Assembly (NCBI RefSeq): GCF_030818795.1
Contig: NZ_JAUTAY010000001.1
Coordinates: 1,798,001-1,862,000 of the forward strand
Direction: 5' to 3'
Source: Microbacterium sp. SORGH_AS_0862
GTDB lineage: Bacteria; Actinomycetota; Actinomycetes; Actinomycetales; Microbacteriaceae
Length of the DNA: 64,000 nt
The notes beneath the pieces were generated by a model. The model did not search any database. It was not told where the DNA came from and saw only the letters and a list, made by a program, of their open reading frames with translations. Position numbers and translations under genes: made by a program. Below, in pieces: positions 41,430-49,348 of this stretch. How positions within the stretch are numbered: position 1 is the stretch's first letter; the number at the start of each line of letters is the position of its first letter.

Positions 41430-42593
41430 GTGGAACGCGACATCTACGACGAGGATCACGAGGCCTTCCGGGAGGTCGTGGTCGAGTTCATCAAGCGCTA
41501 CGGCACGAACGCCCGGCGCGAAGCGTGGGATGCGGCCGGTGAGATCGACCGCGAGACCATGAGGGCCGCCGGCGACACCGGGATCATCGGACTGTCGGTC
41601 CCCGAGGAGTTCGGCGGCGCGGGGATGCTGCAGGACTACCGCTTCCGCGCCGTGGTCAACGAGGAGGTCATCAAGGCCGGGCTCGGGTCGCTGGCCGGTG
41701 CCTTCGGCATCCAGGACGACCTCGCCGTGCCGTACCTCGCTCACTTCGGCACGCCGGAGCAGAAGCAGAAGTGGCTGCCCGGCATGGCCACCGGTGAGGT
41801 GATCGGCGCGCTCGCCATGACCGAGCCCGGTGCGGGCAGCGATCTGCGCGGTATCTCTACCGTGGCGAAGAAGGTGGACGGCGGGTGGATCCTCAACGGC
41901 GCCAAGACGTTCATCTCCTCCGGTGCGACGGCCGACATCGTCGTCACCTTCGTCAAGACGGGCGAGGGCAACCGCCCCGATGCGTTCAGCCTCGTGCTCG
42001 TCGAGAACGGCATGGAGGGCTTCGATCACGGAAAGAAGCTGCACAAGATGGGCTTCGCCGGGCACGACACGGCGGAGCTGTCGTTCACCGACGTGTTCAT
42101 CCCCGACGAGAACCTCATCGGCGGCGAGCCCGGCCACGGCTTCGTGCAGCTCATGCGCAACCTTCCGCTCGAGCGACTGTCGATCGGTGTGGCCGCGGCG
42201 GCTGCGGCCGAGGCGGGCCTGCGCTGGACCCTCGAGTACACGAGCAGCCGTGAGGCGTTCGGACACGCGATCGCCGACTTCCAGAACACGCGGTTCCGCC
42301 TGGCCGACATGGCGACCACGGTCGACGTGCTGTGGGCCTACGTCGACCGCGCCATCGCGCTGTACGGCGAGGGCAAGCTCACGCCGGAGGAGGCCGCCAA
42401 GCTCAAGTTCTGGACGACGGAGCGCGAGTGGGAGGTGCTCGATGCCGCCGTCCAGCTGCACGGCGGATACGGCTACATCCTCGAGTACCCGGTCGCTCGC
42501 GCTTTCGTCGACGCCCGTGTGCACCGCATCTACGGCGGGACGAACGAGATCATGCGCGAGATCGTCGCGCGTCAGGTGACCGGCCGGAAGTAG
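41430..42593 (+). CDS. Acyl-CoA dehydrogenase
   Basis: This 387-residue flavoenzyme introduces an alpha-beta double bond into acyl-CoA in fatty or branched-chain acid breakdown. Marks are TGIIGLSVPEEFGGAG, ALAMTEPGAGSDLRGI (FAD/substrate motif), the AADs block TAELSFTDVFIPDENLIG, and the end YGYILEYPVARAFVDARVHRIYGGTNEIMREIVARQV. GTG 41430 was chosen because GGAGGAG lies just upstream; an in-frame ATG at 41415 lies inside that ribosome site. The gene is monocistronic; its electron acceptor (ETF) genes are not in the window. Confidence 0.95.
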   Translation: MERDIYDEDHEAFREVVVEFIKRYGTNARREAWDAAGEIDRETMRAAGDTGIIGLSVPEEFGGAGMLQDYRFRAVVNEEVIKAGLGSLAGAFGIQDDLAVPYLAHFGTPEQKQKWLPGMATGEVIGALAMTEPGAGSDLRGISTVAKKVDGGWILNGAKTFISSGATADIVVTFVKTGEGNRPDAFSLVLVENGMEGFDHGKKLHKMGFAGHDTAELSFTDVFIPDENLIGGEPGHGFVQLMRNLPLERLSIGVAAAAAAEAGLRWTLEYTSSREAFGHAIADFQNTRFRLADMATTVDVLWAYVDRAIALYGEGKLTPEEAAKLKFWTTEREWEVLDAAVQLHGGYGYILEYPVARAFVDARVHRIYGGTNEIMREIVARQVTGRK

Positions 42594-42622
42594 TCCGTCG
42601 CCGCGCGAGCGCGCCACCGGGT

Positions 42623-42672
42623 GTTCGCCTGTCACAGATCGACACGCGGGCGTCGATCTGTGACAGGCGAAC
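42623..42672. repeat. Perfect 21-bp inverted repeat
   Basis: The arms at 42623-42643 and 42652-42672, starting GTTCGCCTGTCACAG, are exact complements over 21 bases with an 8-base spacer. The element sits between the converging stops of the acyl-CoA dehydrogenase and the S-subunit genes. It lacks a U-tract. It could be a bidirectional terminator or a REP-like element, and belongs to the group of long palindromes seen in several gaps of this window. Confidence 0.85.
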
Positions 42673-42697
42673 GGGGCGGCGACGCCGTCGGCCGGGT

Positions 42698-43261
42698 TCA
42701 GCGGGGCTGGCGACGGGCGAGGCGGGCGACACCCGCGCGCCGGAGGGCATCGGCGATCACGACGCCGATCGCTGTGCCCGCCAGGCAGCTGGCGATCGTG
42801 AGTGCGAAGAAGCCGATCATCACGAGCAGTGGCATCGTCCACAGGTCGAAGTACTCGGCCGCGAAGAGCGGATAGACCACGCCGATGATGAGCGCACCGG
42901 CGAAGTGCAGCCAGGTTCCCCAGTAGCGGTACAGCACGAGCAGGAACGGCAGCTCGGCGAAGAACGCCCACCACAGGTTGGTGCCGATGTAGGGCAGCAC
43001 GACGATGCCCGAGATCAGGCCCACGAGAAGTCCGACAGCCGGGCGCTGCAGCAGTCTCAGCGCGATCGTCGCCGGCAGCAGCCACATCCCCGCCAGTGCC
43101 ACCGACGCGAACGGCACGACCGCGAAGAGCAGCGTCGACAGGGCGGTCACCCCCCAGAGCACCACACCGCCGGCCACGCCGATCGCGGCGCAGGTCAGCA
43201 GCACCAGGGTCGGGATGCGGCCGCGCGCCGTTCGCGGGGTCTCGGCGGACGGGGCGCTCAC
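42698..43261 (-). CDS. ECF transporter substrate-binding (S) subunit, YkoE-like
   Basis: This 187-residue hydrophobic protein has about six helices (starting TLVLLTCAAIGVAGGVVLW) and an Arg-rich end (ADALRRAGVARLARRQPR). It resembles YkoE-type S subunits of thiamine-precursor ECF importers. The GTG start overlaps the siderophore-interacting gene by GTGA. It is the last gene of the importer operon. A second, similar S subunit lies at the other end of the operon (47339-47887), so two substrates could share one ATPase/T module. Substrate unknown; the lack of a TPP riboswitch and the iron box argue against thiamine being the main one. Confidence 0.75.
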   Translation of the reverse strand: MSAPSAETPRTARGRIPTLVLLTCAAIGVAGGVVLWGVTALSTLLFAVVPFASVALAGMWLLPATIALRLLQRPAVGLLVGLISGIVVLPYIGTNLWWAFFAELPFLLVLYRYWGTWLHFAGALIIGVVYPLFAAEYFDLWTMPLLVMIGFFALTIASCLAGTAIGVVIADALRRAGVARLARRQPR

Positions 43262-44112
43262 GCGTCGACCTTCCCGGACTGCGATGCGGACCGTGCCGCC
43301 CCCATCCGCCAGTAGCCGATGAAGCTGATCGAGGCCTTGTCGAGGCCGCGCGCCACGAGAGCGCGGCGGGCGGATGTCGGCAGCGCCTGCTCGCCGACGA
43401 TGAACGCGTGCGTCCCCTCGGCCGGCAGCGGGATGTCCTCGAGGGCGGCGAGTGCGAGGGTGCCGGGGCGGGTCTGCGCATCGCGAACGAGCCACCGCAC
43501 CTCCACCCCGGCGGGGGCGTCGAAGGCCAGCGCGTCGGCCTCGGACGGCACCTCGATCAGGGCGACGCCCGTCGCGTGCGCGGGCAGCGACGCGCACACC
43601 CCGGACACCGCGGGCAGTCCCGTCTCGTCCGCGGCGAGGATGACGCGGTCGACGCCGCGTTCCGGATCGAACCCGAGACCCTCGTCGATGATCACGACGC
43701 TGTCGCCGGGGCGCGCGGATGCGGCCCACCGCGATGCGGGGCCCGCATCGGGCCCTGTGCCGTGGACCACGAAGTCGACGTCGATCTCCGCGCCGGCGTC
43801 CGCGGTCGCTGCCCGATACGCGCGCACGGTGTAGTTGCGCATGACCGGACGCACACCGTCCGGGATGCGCAGGTACTTGAGGTATCCGAGCAGCTTGTTC
43901 GCCTTCGCCGGGATCCGCTCCAGGCCCTCGTCGCCGCCGACGGGGAGGAAGATGCGGAACCACTGGTCGTAGCCGAGCGGCACGAACCGGTCGATCTCTC
44001 CCTCGCCGAGCGTCACGCGCATCCAGTGCTCGCTGAGGCGTTCGGTGCCGAGCACCCGCAGGTGCAGGAGGTCGGGGGAGGCGGGTTTCACGAGGCGGGA
44101 GAACCGAGCCAT
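43258..44112 (-). CDS. Siderophore-interacting protein (FAD-dependent ferric reductase)
   Basis: This 284-residue cytosolic flavoprotein of the ViuB/YqjH family reduces iron in imported ferric siderophores. Family marks are an N-terminal FAD domain with MRNYTVRAYR (91-100, the R-x-Y-T-x-R FAD motif), VDFVVHGTGPDAGPASRWAASARPGD, the SIP domain ILAADETGLPAVSGVCASLP, and the terminal YWRMGAA. Its start ATG 44112 follows AAAGG. It is embedded between the T subunit and an S subunit of an ECF importer, an unusual position. The context suggests the importer brings in an iron chelate or heme. Confidence 0.92.
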   Translation of the reverse strand: MARFSRLVKPASPDLLHLRVLGTERLSEHWMRVTLGEGEIDRFVPLGYDQWFRIFLPVGGDEGLERIPAKANKLLGYLKYLRIPDGVRPVMRNYTVRAYRAATADAGAEIDVDFVVHGTGPDAGPASRWAASARPGDSVVIIDEGLGFDPERGVDRVILAADETGLPAVSGVCASLPAHATGVALIEVPSEADALAFDAPAGVEVRWLVRDAQTRPGTLALAALEDIPLPAEGTHAFIVGEQALPTSARRALVARGLDKASISFIGYWRMGAARSASQSGKVDA

Positions 44113-44135
44113 GCGGAGCCTTTCTGTCGGATGGG

Positions 44136-44951
44136 TCAGACGCCGGTCCACGGGCGCACGACGATCAGGACGGCCGCCGAGACGGTCCAGAACGCGAGCA
44201 CGAAGACGACGTCGCGGATGCGGAAGGGCACCAGGTGACGCTCGGTGCGGTCGGGGTGGGCGCCGAATGCGCGCGCGTCCATCGCGAGGGCGACGCGCTC
44301 TGCGTGACGGATCGCACCCGCGAGGAGGGGAACGATGTACCCGCCCCAACGGGCGATCGCGGCGAAGGGCCCTCGTCCGCCGTGCGATCCGCGCACCCGA
44401 TGCGCCTGCCGGATGACGTCCAGCTCGTGCGCGAACCGCGGGACGAATCGGAACGCGGCGAGAGCCGTGTAACCGATGCGGTAGGGCACACGCAGCTGCT
44501 GCACGAGCGACCGGGCGAGGTCGGCTCCGGAGGTCGTGAATCCCGCGGCCAGGGCGAGCGCCAGGATCGCCATCAGGCGCAGCGCCGTCGCGAAGCCGAT
44601 CACGAGAGCGCCGGAGAACAGCCGCCATTCTCCGATCTGCAGCACGAGCGGTGTGGTGTCGACCTGGCCCGCATCCGTCCACGCGGCGAAGCCGCACCCG
44701 AGCACGAGGGTCGCAGCGGGCAGCGCGAGCAGCAGGGTGGCCAGCACCTGCCGTGTTGCGCGGGCCCCGACGAGCAGCAGCGCGTACGCGAGGGCGAGGA
44801 ACACGAGCGGGGTGGTCGTATCGCGGACGAAGACCAGTGCGAGGCTCGGCGGGATGATGGCCGCGAACTTGGCGAGCGGATTGAGCGCGTAGAGGAAGCG
44901 GACCCCGGATGCCGCCGCGGGAGCCGCGAACGGATCGATCGTCGCCGTCAT
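44136..44951 (-). CDS. ECF transporter transmembrane (T) subunit
   Basis: This 271-residue membrane protein belongs to the CbiQ/EcfT family, which couples the ATPase to S subunits. It starts near LYALNPLAKFAAIIPPSLALVFV and has the conserved cytoplasmic coupling helices: the segment RQAHRVRGSH contains the Ala-Arg-Gly (here RVRG) motif and AMDARAFGAHPDRTE is the second such motif. ATG 44951 overlaps the ATPase stop (ATGA). Twenty-three bases separate it from the siderophore-interacting gene. Confidence 0.9.
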   Translation of the reverse strand: MTATIDPFAAPAAASGVRFLYALNPLAKFAAIIPPSLALVFVRDTTTPLVFLALAYALLLVGARATRQVLATLLLALPAATLVLGCGFAAWTDAGQVDTTPLVLQIGEWRLFSGALVIGFATALRLMAILALALAAGFTTSGADLARSLVQQLRVPYRIGYTALAAFRFVPRFAHELDVIRQAHRVRGSHGGRGPFAAIARWGGYIVPLLAGAIRHAERVALAMDARAFGAHPDRTERHLVPFRIRDVVFVLAFWTVSAAVLIVVRPWTGV

Positions 44952-46705
44952 GGCAGATCCGCCAAGCGCACGACCCCGTCGAGGGTGGGATGCCCCTCCA
45001 GATGCGCGAGCGCGCGCTGCAGCGGCGGCGGACGCAACCCGGCTCGCTCGATGAGCGCCGCGTCGGCGAACACATCGGCCGTGCGGCCGGATGCGGCGAC
45101 GCGCCCCTCGTGCACGACGACGACGTGATCGGCGTACTCGGTCACGAGCTGCATGTCGTGTGTGACCACGAGCACCGTGGTGCCGGCGGCGTTGAGCTCG
45201 GCGAGGAGGGCGAGCAGTTCGTCCGCACGTGCCCGGTCCTGCCCGAAGGTCGGTTCGTCGAGCGCGAGCACCGGGGCGCCGGCCACGAGTGCCGTGCCGA
45301 CGGAGAGGCGGCGCTTCTGGCCTCCCGAGAGCAGGAAGGGATGTGCCTGCGCGCGCTCTGCCAGCCCGAACCGGCCGAGCAGCTCGTCGGTGCGACGGCG
45401 GACTTCGTCGTCGGCGAGCCGCTGCCGGCGAAGTCCGTGCGCGATCTCGTCGGCCACGGTGTGCGCGATGAACTGGTGCTCGGGGTTCTGGAAGACGAAG
45501 CCGATGCGGGCGGGAAGCGTGCGGGCGTCGGCGCGGCCGACGTCGGCCCCGGCGACCGTCACGGTGCCGCGCGGGGGGACGACCACTCCCGCGATCGCCT
45601 GCAGCAGGCTCGTCTTTCCGGCACCGTTGGCACCGATGATCGCGACGAAGGAGCCTGCGGCGATGCTGAGCGACACATCGTGGAGGACCTCGGAGCGCCC
45701 GCGCCGCAGGGTGAGTGAGCGCACCTGCACGATCGGCTCGCGGAGTCCGGTCGGCCGGGCGCCCGGCCGGACGGCAGGGGTGGAGGATGCGGGTGCCTGC
45801 TGCGCCTCGAGCGCCGCGTACAGTTCGGCAGGACTCAGCGGCAGCGGCTCCATGCTGTACCCCGCGGCCCGCAGGCGCAGCGCGGCGAGGGTGCAGGTCG
45901 GCAGCCACACGCCGAGATCGTGCAGCTCTTCCGCGCGCGTGCGCAGCACGTCGTCGGCGGATCCGTCCGCGATGACCGCTCCCGCCGCATCCAGCACGAC
46001 GACGCGATCGATCAGCGGCACGGCCGCATCCAGGTTGTGCTCGATCAGCAGGATGGCGCGATCGCCCGCCGCGACCAGTTCGGCGAGCGTCGCGTACACC
46101 TCTTCGATGCCCCGCGGATCGAGATTGGCGGTGGGTTCGTCGAGCACCAGGAGAGGAGAGCCCATGGCGAGAGCGGCCGCGATCGCGAGGCGCTGGCGTC
46201 CGCCCCCGGACAGACGGTCGGGGTTCTCATGCCGGCGGTCCCAGAGCCCGACCCGGCGCAGGGCATCTTCGGCGCGGCGGAGCACCTCCTCGACGGGAAG
46301 GCGCAGGTTCTCGGGGCCGAAGGCGACTTCGTCGAGGAGCGTGCCGGTGACGAGCTGGGCATCGGGATCCTGGAACACCATCGCCGCCTGCGTGCTCAAC
46401 TGAGCGACGGAGGCGTCGCGGGTGTCCAGGTGCCCGGCCCTCACGCGCCCGGTGACCTCGGCGGGGATGTCGTGGGGGATGAGCCCGTTCAGCGCCAGGG
46501 CCAGCGTCGACTTGCCCGAGCCGCTCGGGCCCAGCAGCAGCACGACCTCATCGGGGTCGATCCGGAAGGAGACGGAGGCGGGAGATGGGCGCGTCGCGCC
46601 CTCGTGAGTGATCGAAAGATCCTCGACCTGCAGGAGTGGCACGTCGACGCCGGATGCGGCGGATGCGGCGGACGCAGCGTCGCGATCGGCGGAGGCAGCG
46701 GGCAC
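44948..46705 (-). CDS. ECF transporter double ATPase (EcfA1-EcfA2 fusion)
   Basis: This ATPase of about 585 residues has two complete ABC domains in one chain, as in YkoD. Domain 1 has Walker A GPSGSGKST and signature LSGGGRQRL; domain 2 has GANGAGKTS and LSGGQKRRL. Both have Walker B with D-E-P (LLVLDEPTANLD, VLALDEPTFGQD). A linker of about 60 residues (PAVRPGARPTGLR) lies between the two. GTG 46705 is proposed because the alternative TTG 46741 would overlap the DtxR-type box; GTG 46642 (MPLLQVEDL) is also possible. It powers the two S subunits of the operon through the T subunit. Confidence 0.9.
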   Translation of the reverse strand: MPAASADRDAASAASAASGVDVPLLQVEDLSITHEGATRPSPASVSFRIDPDEVVLLLGPSGSGKSTLALALNGLIPHDIPAEVTGRVRAGHLDTRDASVAQLSTQAAMVFQDPDAQLVTGTLLDEVAFGPENLRLPVEEVLRRAEDALRRVGLWDRRHENPDRLSGGGRQRLAIAAALAMGSPLLVLDEPTANLDPRGIEEVYATLAELVAAGDRAILLIEHNLDAAVPLIDRVVVLDAAGAVIADGSADDVLRTRAEELHDLGVWLPTCTLAALRLRAAGYSMEPLPLSPAELYAALEAQQAPASSTPAVRPGARPTGLREPIVQVRSLTLRRGRSEVLHDVSLSIAAGSFVAIIGANGAGKTSLLQAIAGVVVPPRGTVTVAGADVGRADARTLPARIGFVFQNPEHQFIAHTVADEIAHGLRRQRLADDEVRRRTDELLGRFGLAERAQAHPFLLSGGQKRRLSVGTALVAGAPVLALDEPTFGQDRARADELLALLAELNAAGTTVLVVTHDMQLVTEYADHVVVVHEGRVAASGRTADVFADAALIERAGLRPPPLQRALAHLEGHPTLDGVVRLADLP

Positions 46706-46737
46706 GGAGGTTCCAGAGTTCGGACGGGCGGGTCCTC

Positions 46738-46756
46738 CCAACTTAGCCTAACCTAA
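46738..46756 (-). promoter_or_regulatory. DtxR/IdeR-type iron box ahead of the ECF ATPase
   Basis: Read on the minus strand, TTAGGTTAGGCTAAGTTGG agrees with the DtxR/IdeR consensus TTAGGTTAGGCTAACCTAA at 15 of 19 positions, including a perfect 14-base core. It overlaps the stop codon of the upstream TetR gene, so it lies inside an otherwise dense operon and immediately before the ATPase-T-SIP-S part. Confidence 0.85.
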
Positions 46757-47334
46757 CTCGCCTTCTCCAGGAGCTCGTCGATACTGCGTCCGTAGGCCGC
46801 CGTCAGCTGCTCCGGTGCCATTCCGCACAGGAGCGCGAACTGCAGACCGCGCCACTCGGCGACCACGCGTGTCGCGGCGAGCTCGGCCGCACCCGGCGTC
46901 CACCCCTCGGCGGCGAACACCGCGCGCACGCGGTCCACCCATCCTGTGCCGAGGTGCGAGAGGAACTCGTTCCAGCGCTCGGGATCACCGAGCGCGACCG
47001 CGAAGCGATGGAAGAACATCACCAGGTACGGCCGGTTGTCGGGGGCGCCGATGTCCTGCCATGCCCGCAGCAGGCGCTCCCGCAGGGGTGCGTCGTCGTC
47101 GGCGAGGCGCTCGAAGACGGCGGCGAGGTGCGGGAAGCGCTCGATCGCGATCTCGGATGCGGCCTCCAACAGCCGCTCCTTCGAACCGAAGTAGTACAGC
47201 AGCATCCGGTTGTTGGAGCCCACCGCGCGCGCGATGCCGGACAGGCTCAGGTCGATGAGGCCGTTCTCGAGGATGAGGTCGGCCACGAGCTGCGCGAGCC
47301 GGCGGCGCTCGGGGCTGTCGGCACCGTCGGTCAT
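46753..47334 (-). CDS. TetR-family transcriptional regulator
   Basis: This 193-residue protein has the TetR N-terminal helix-turn-helix (LAQLVADLILENGLIDLSLSGIARAVGSNNRMLLYYFGSKERLLEAA) and an all-helical ligand domain. It begins 5 bases after the upstream S-subunit gene, so both share a transcript. Its last codon overlaps the DtxR-type box. It may regulate the importer operon in response to its substrate; no operator was identified. Confidence 0.92.
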   Translation of the reverse strand: MTDGADSPERRRLAQLVADLILENGLIDLSLSGIARAVGSNNRMLLYYFGSKERLLEAASEIAIERFPHLAAVFERLADDDAPLRERLLRAWQDIGAPDNRPYLVMFFHRFAVALGDPERWNEFLSHLGTGWVDRVRAVFAAEGWTPGAAELAATRVVAEWRGLQFALLCGMAPEQLTAAYGRSIDELLEKAS

Positions 47335-47338
47335 CGGC

Positions 47339-47887
47339 TCAGCGCCCGCCGCGCACGACGCCCGCGCGACGCAATCCGACGCCGACCCAGAGCCCCACGG
47401 CGGTCCAGGCGACGGGAGCGAGGACCGAGATGGCGAGATACGCGATCTGCGCCCAGAGCGGCAGCGTCTTCAGGTGCGCGGCGAAGAACACCGCGGCGGC
47501 GATGATCACACCGATCACGAGGGCCGACACGAAGAAGCGCCATGCGCGCCAGGAGCGGTACCGGGTCGCGGCGGCGACCACCTCCTGGATGCCGCCGAAG
47601 AGCACGGCGGTGCCCAGGAACTGCAGGGCGTACTGCGGCGCGGTGGCGCTGGAGACGAGGGCGGCCAGCAGGTGCGCCAGGAGGGCGACGCCGGGCCGGC
47701 GCAGCACCTCCTGCGCGATGATGCCGGGCAGCACGTGCACACCCAGCAGAAGTCCGTACAGGGGCGGGACGAACCCGAGGAGCGGCACCGTGGCCCAGCC
47801 CGCGATGCCGCCGAGGATGCCCGTGGCCACACCGATCGCGGCGCAGACGAGCAGCACGCGCGTCGACAGAACGGAGGTGAGGGCCAC
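47339..47887 (-). CDS. ECF transporter substrate-binding (S) subunit, YkoE-like
   Basis: This 182-residue hydrophobic protein has about six helices (LLVCAAIGVATGILGGIAGWATVPLLGF; HVLPGIIAQEVLRRPGVALLAHLLAALVS; QFLGTAVLFGGIQEVVAAATRYRSWRAWRF) and ends AGVVRGGR. It resembles YkoE S subunits and the protein at 42698-43261. The start is GTG 47887. It is the first gene of a run that continues with tetR, the double ATPase, T subunit, SIP and second S subunit. The 62-base leader shows no TPP riboswitch elements. Confidence 0.8.
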   Translation of the reverse strand: MALTSVLSTRVLLVCAAIGVATGILGGIAGWATVPLLGFVPPLYGLLLGVHVLPGIIAQEVLRRPGVALLAHLLAALVSSATAPQYALQFLGTAVLFGGIQEVVAAATRYRSWRAWRFFVSALVIGVIIAAAVFFAAHLKTLPLWAQIAYLAISVLAPVAWTAVGLWVGVGLRRAGVVRGGR

Positions 47888-47949
47888 CTCCCCAGACTAT
47901 CGGCGCCAGGCCGCCCTGCGGCTCGGGGCGACCGGGAGAACTCCGCCGC

Positions 47950-48924
47950 TCAGAGCCGGCGCCGACGACGTGTCAGGCGCACGGCCGGGAGCGGAGGCGC
48001 GGGGACGCGTTCGTCGCCGTGGCCGACGACGTGCGCGAAGCGTGCCGAGCCCGCCTCCCACTCCTCGCGCGCCGCCACGATCTCGTCGTGATCGCGTCCG
48101 ACGAAGTTCCACCACATGACGATCTCGTCCTCGAAGGGTTCGCCGCCCAGGAGGAAGAGGGTGGCGTCCTCGGCGCTGGAGATCTCCACCTCGCGGCGTC
48201 CGCGACCGAGATACAGCAGCTGCAGCCCGACCAGCTCGGTGTGCTCGGAATCCGCCGTGTGCACACGCGGTGTCCCGGCCACGCCGACGAGCGCGTGCTC
48301 CCAGTCCTCGCGCAGCGGCAGCGTGATGCGGGATCCTGCGGGCACGCGGATCTCGGCACCCACGATCGGCGTGTAGGCGGATGCGGGCGAGTGCACCGCC
48401 GCCAGCTCACCCATCACGACGGTCGCGCTGCCGCCGCCCTCCAGCGCCAGCTCGGGGAGATCGGTGTGCTGCTCGAAGGCGGGCTCGCCGTGGCGACGCG
48501 AGTCGGGCAGCGCGATCCACAGCTGCAGGGCGTCGAGCGGGATCGGATCGTCGGTGACCGAGTACTCGGAGTGCGCGATACCGCGGCCACTCGTCATGAG
48601 ATTGAGCTGGCCGCGGGAGATCAGCACGTCGCTGGCGATGCCGTCGCGGTGGCGCACCTCGCCGACCAGTGGCCACGTGACCGTCTGCAGGCCGATGTGC
48701 GGGTGCGGCTCCACCCGCATCCGCACCTCCTGGGGACCGAAGCGATCGAGGAAGCACCACGCTCCGACCATCGGCAGCTCGCGCTGCGGGAGGGCGCGGT
48801 GCACCTGCATCGCGCGCACCCCGCCCAGCGGCACCTCGCGCGCGTCGAGCACGACGGCGCGGGGGCCGTCGCACTCGACCGACTGCTCGAGGCTCTCCTC
48901 GGGGTGGGCGTCGAGTCGGGTCAC
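47950..48924 (-). CDS. Pirin family protein
   Basis: This 324-residue protein of the cupin superfamily shows the pirin metal-binding motif in PHPHIGLQTVTWPLVGEVRHRDG, followed by HSEYSV, which together provide the His/Glu ligands. Bacterial pirins can be quercetin dioxygenase-like or act as redox sensors; the function here is unknown. The start GTG 48924 overlaps the stop of the upstream acetyltransferase gene (GTGA). The C-terminus ends with an Arg-rich tail (LTRRRRRL). Confidence 0.93.
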   Translation of the reverse strand: MTRLDAHPEESLEQSVECDGPRAVVLDAREVPLGGVRAMQVHRALPQRELPMVGAWCFLDRFGPQEVRMRVEPHPHIGLQTVTWPLVGEVRHRDGIASDVLISRGQLNLMTSGRGIAHSEYSVTDDPIPLDALQLWIALPDSRRHGEPAFEQHTDLPELALEGGGSATVVMGELAAVHSPASAYTPIVGAEIRVPAGSRITLPLREDWEHALVGVAGTPRVHTADSEHTELVGLQLLYLGRGRREVEISSAEDATLFLLGGEPFEDEIVMWWNFVGRDHDEIVAAREEWEAGSARFAHVVGHGDERVPAPPLPAVRLTRRRRRL

Positions 48925-49214
48925 GGCCAGGCGACCTTGAGTCCGGGGACCTCGTGCTCGCGTAGATACTTCGCCACGAACGGGCAGAGCGGGACGATCG
49001 TCTCGCCGCGCTTCGCCTCGTCCTCGAGAGCGCGCTCGACCAGGATGCTGGCGACGCCGTGGCCCTTGAACGCGGGATCCACCTGGGTGTGGGGGAACAC
49101 CGTCCGACCCTCCTCGTCCGTGTAGAAGGCGGTGAAGCCCGCAGGCACGTCATCGAGGAACACCTCGTACCTGTCCTCGCCGCGTTCGACGCGCACGTTC
49201 AGCTCATCCGACAT
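48921..49214 (-). CDS. Short GNAT-type acetyltransferase (YidJ-like)
   Basis: This 97-residue protein is a minimal GNAT fold of the GCN5-related YidJ/At1g77540 type. It has RYEVFLDDVPAGFTAFYTDEEGRTVFPHTQVDPAFKGHGVASILVERALEDEAKRGETIVPLCPFVAKYLREH. The CoA loop is FKGHGVAS, and the Cys in PLCPFV is typical of this group. The ATG 49214 follows AGAGGAG. It overlaps the pirin gene (GTGA), so the two are coupled. Substrate unknown. Confidence 0.92.
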   Translation of the reverse strand: MSDELNVRVERGEDRYEVFLDDVPAGFTAFYTDEEGRTVFPHTQVDPAFKGHGVASILVERALEDEAKRGETIVPLCPFVAKYLREHEVPGLKVAWP

Positions 49215-49348
49215 GGCTCTCCTCTGCTCGCGTGCTCCCACGCTAGCCGCGCGCGGGTCGTCTCGGGCTGCGTCATCCGCAGAGAACGCGTGCGTCGGTT
49301 GACGAGCACGACCCGCCCGACACCGCCGGCTTCGGGCAGACTCGAGGG

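Noticed and set aside
47888..47949. TPP riboswitch before the YkoE-like S subunit
   Set aside because: The gap is only 62 bases and lacks the THI-box segments (CTGAGA and ACCTGA).
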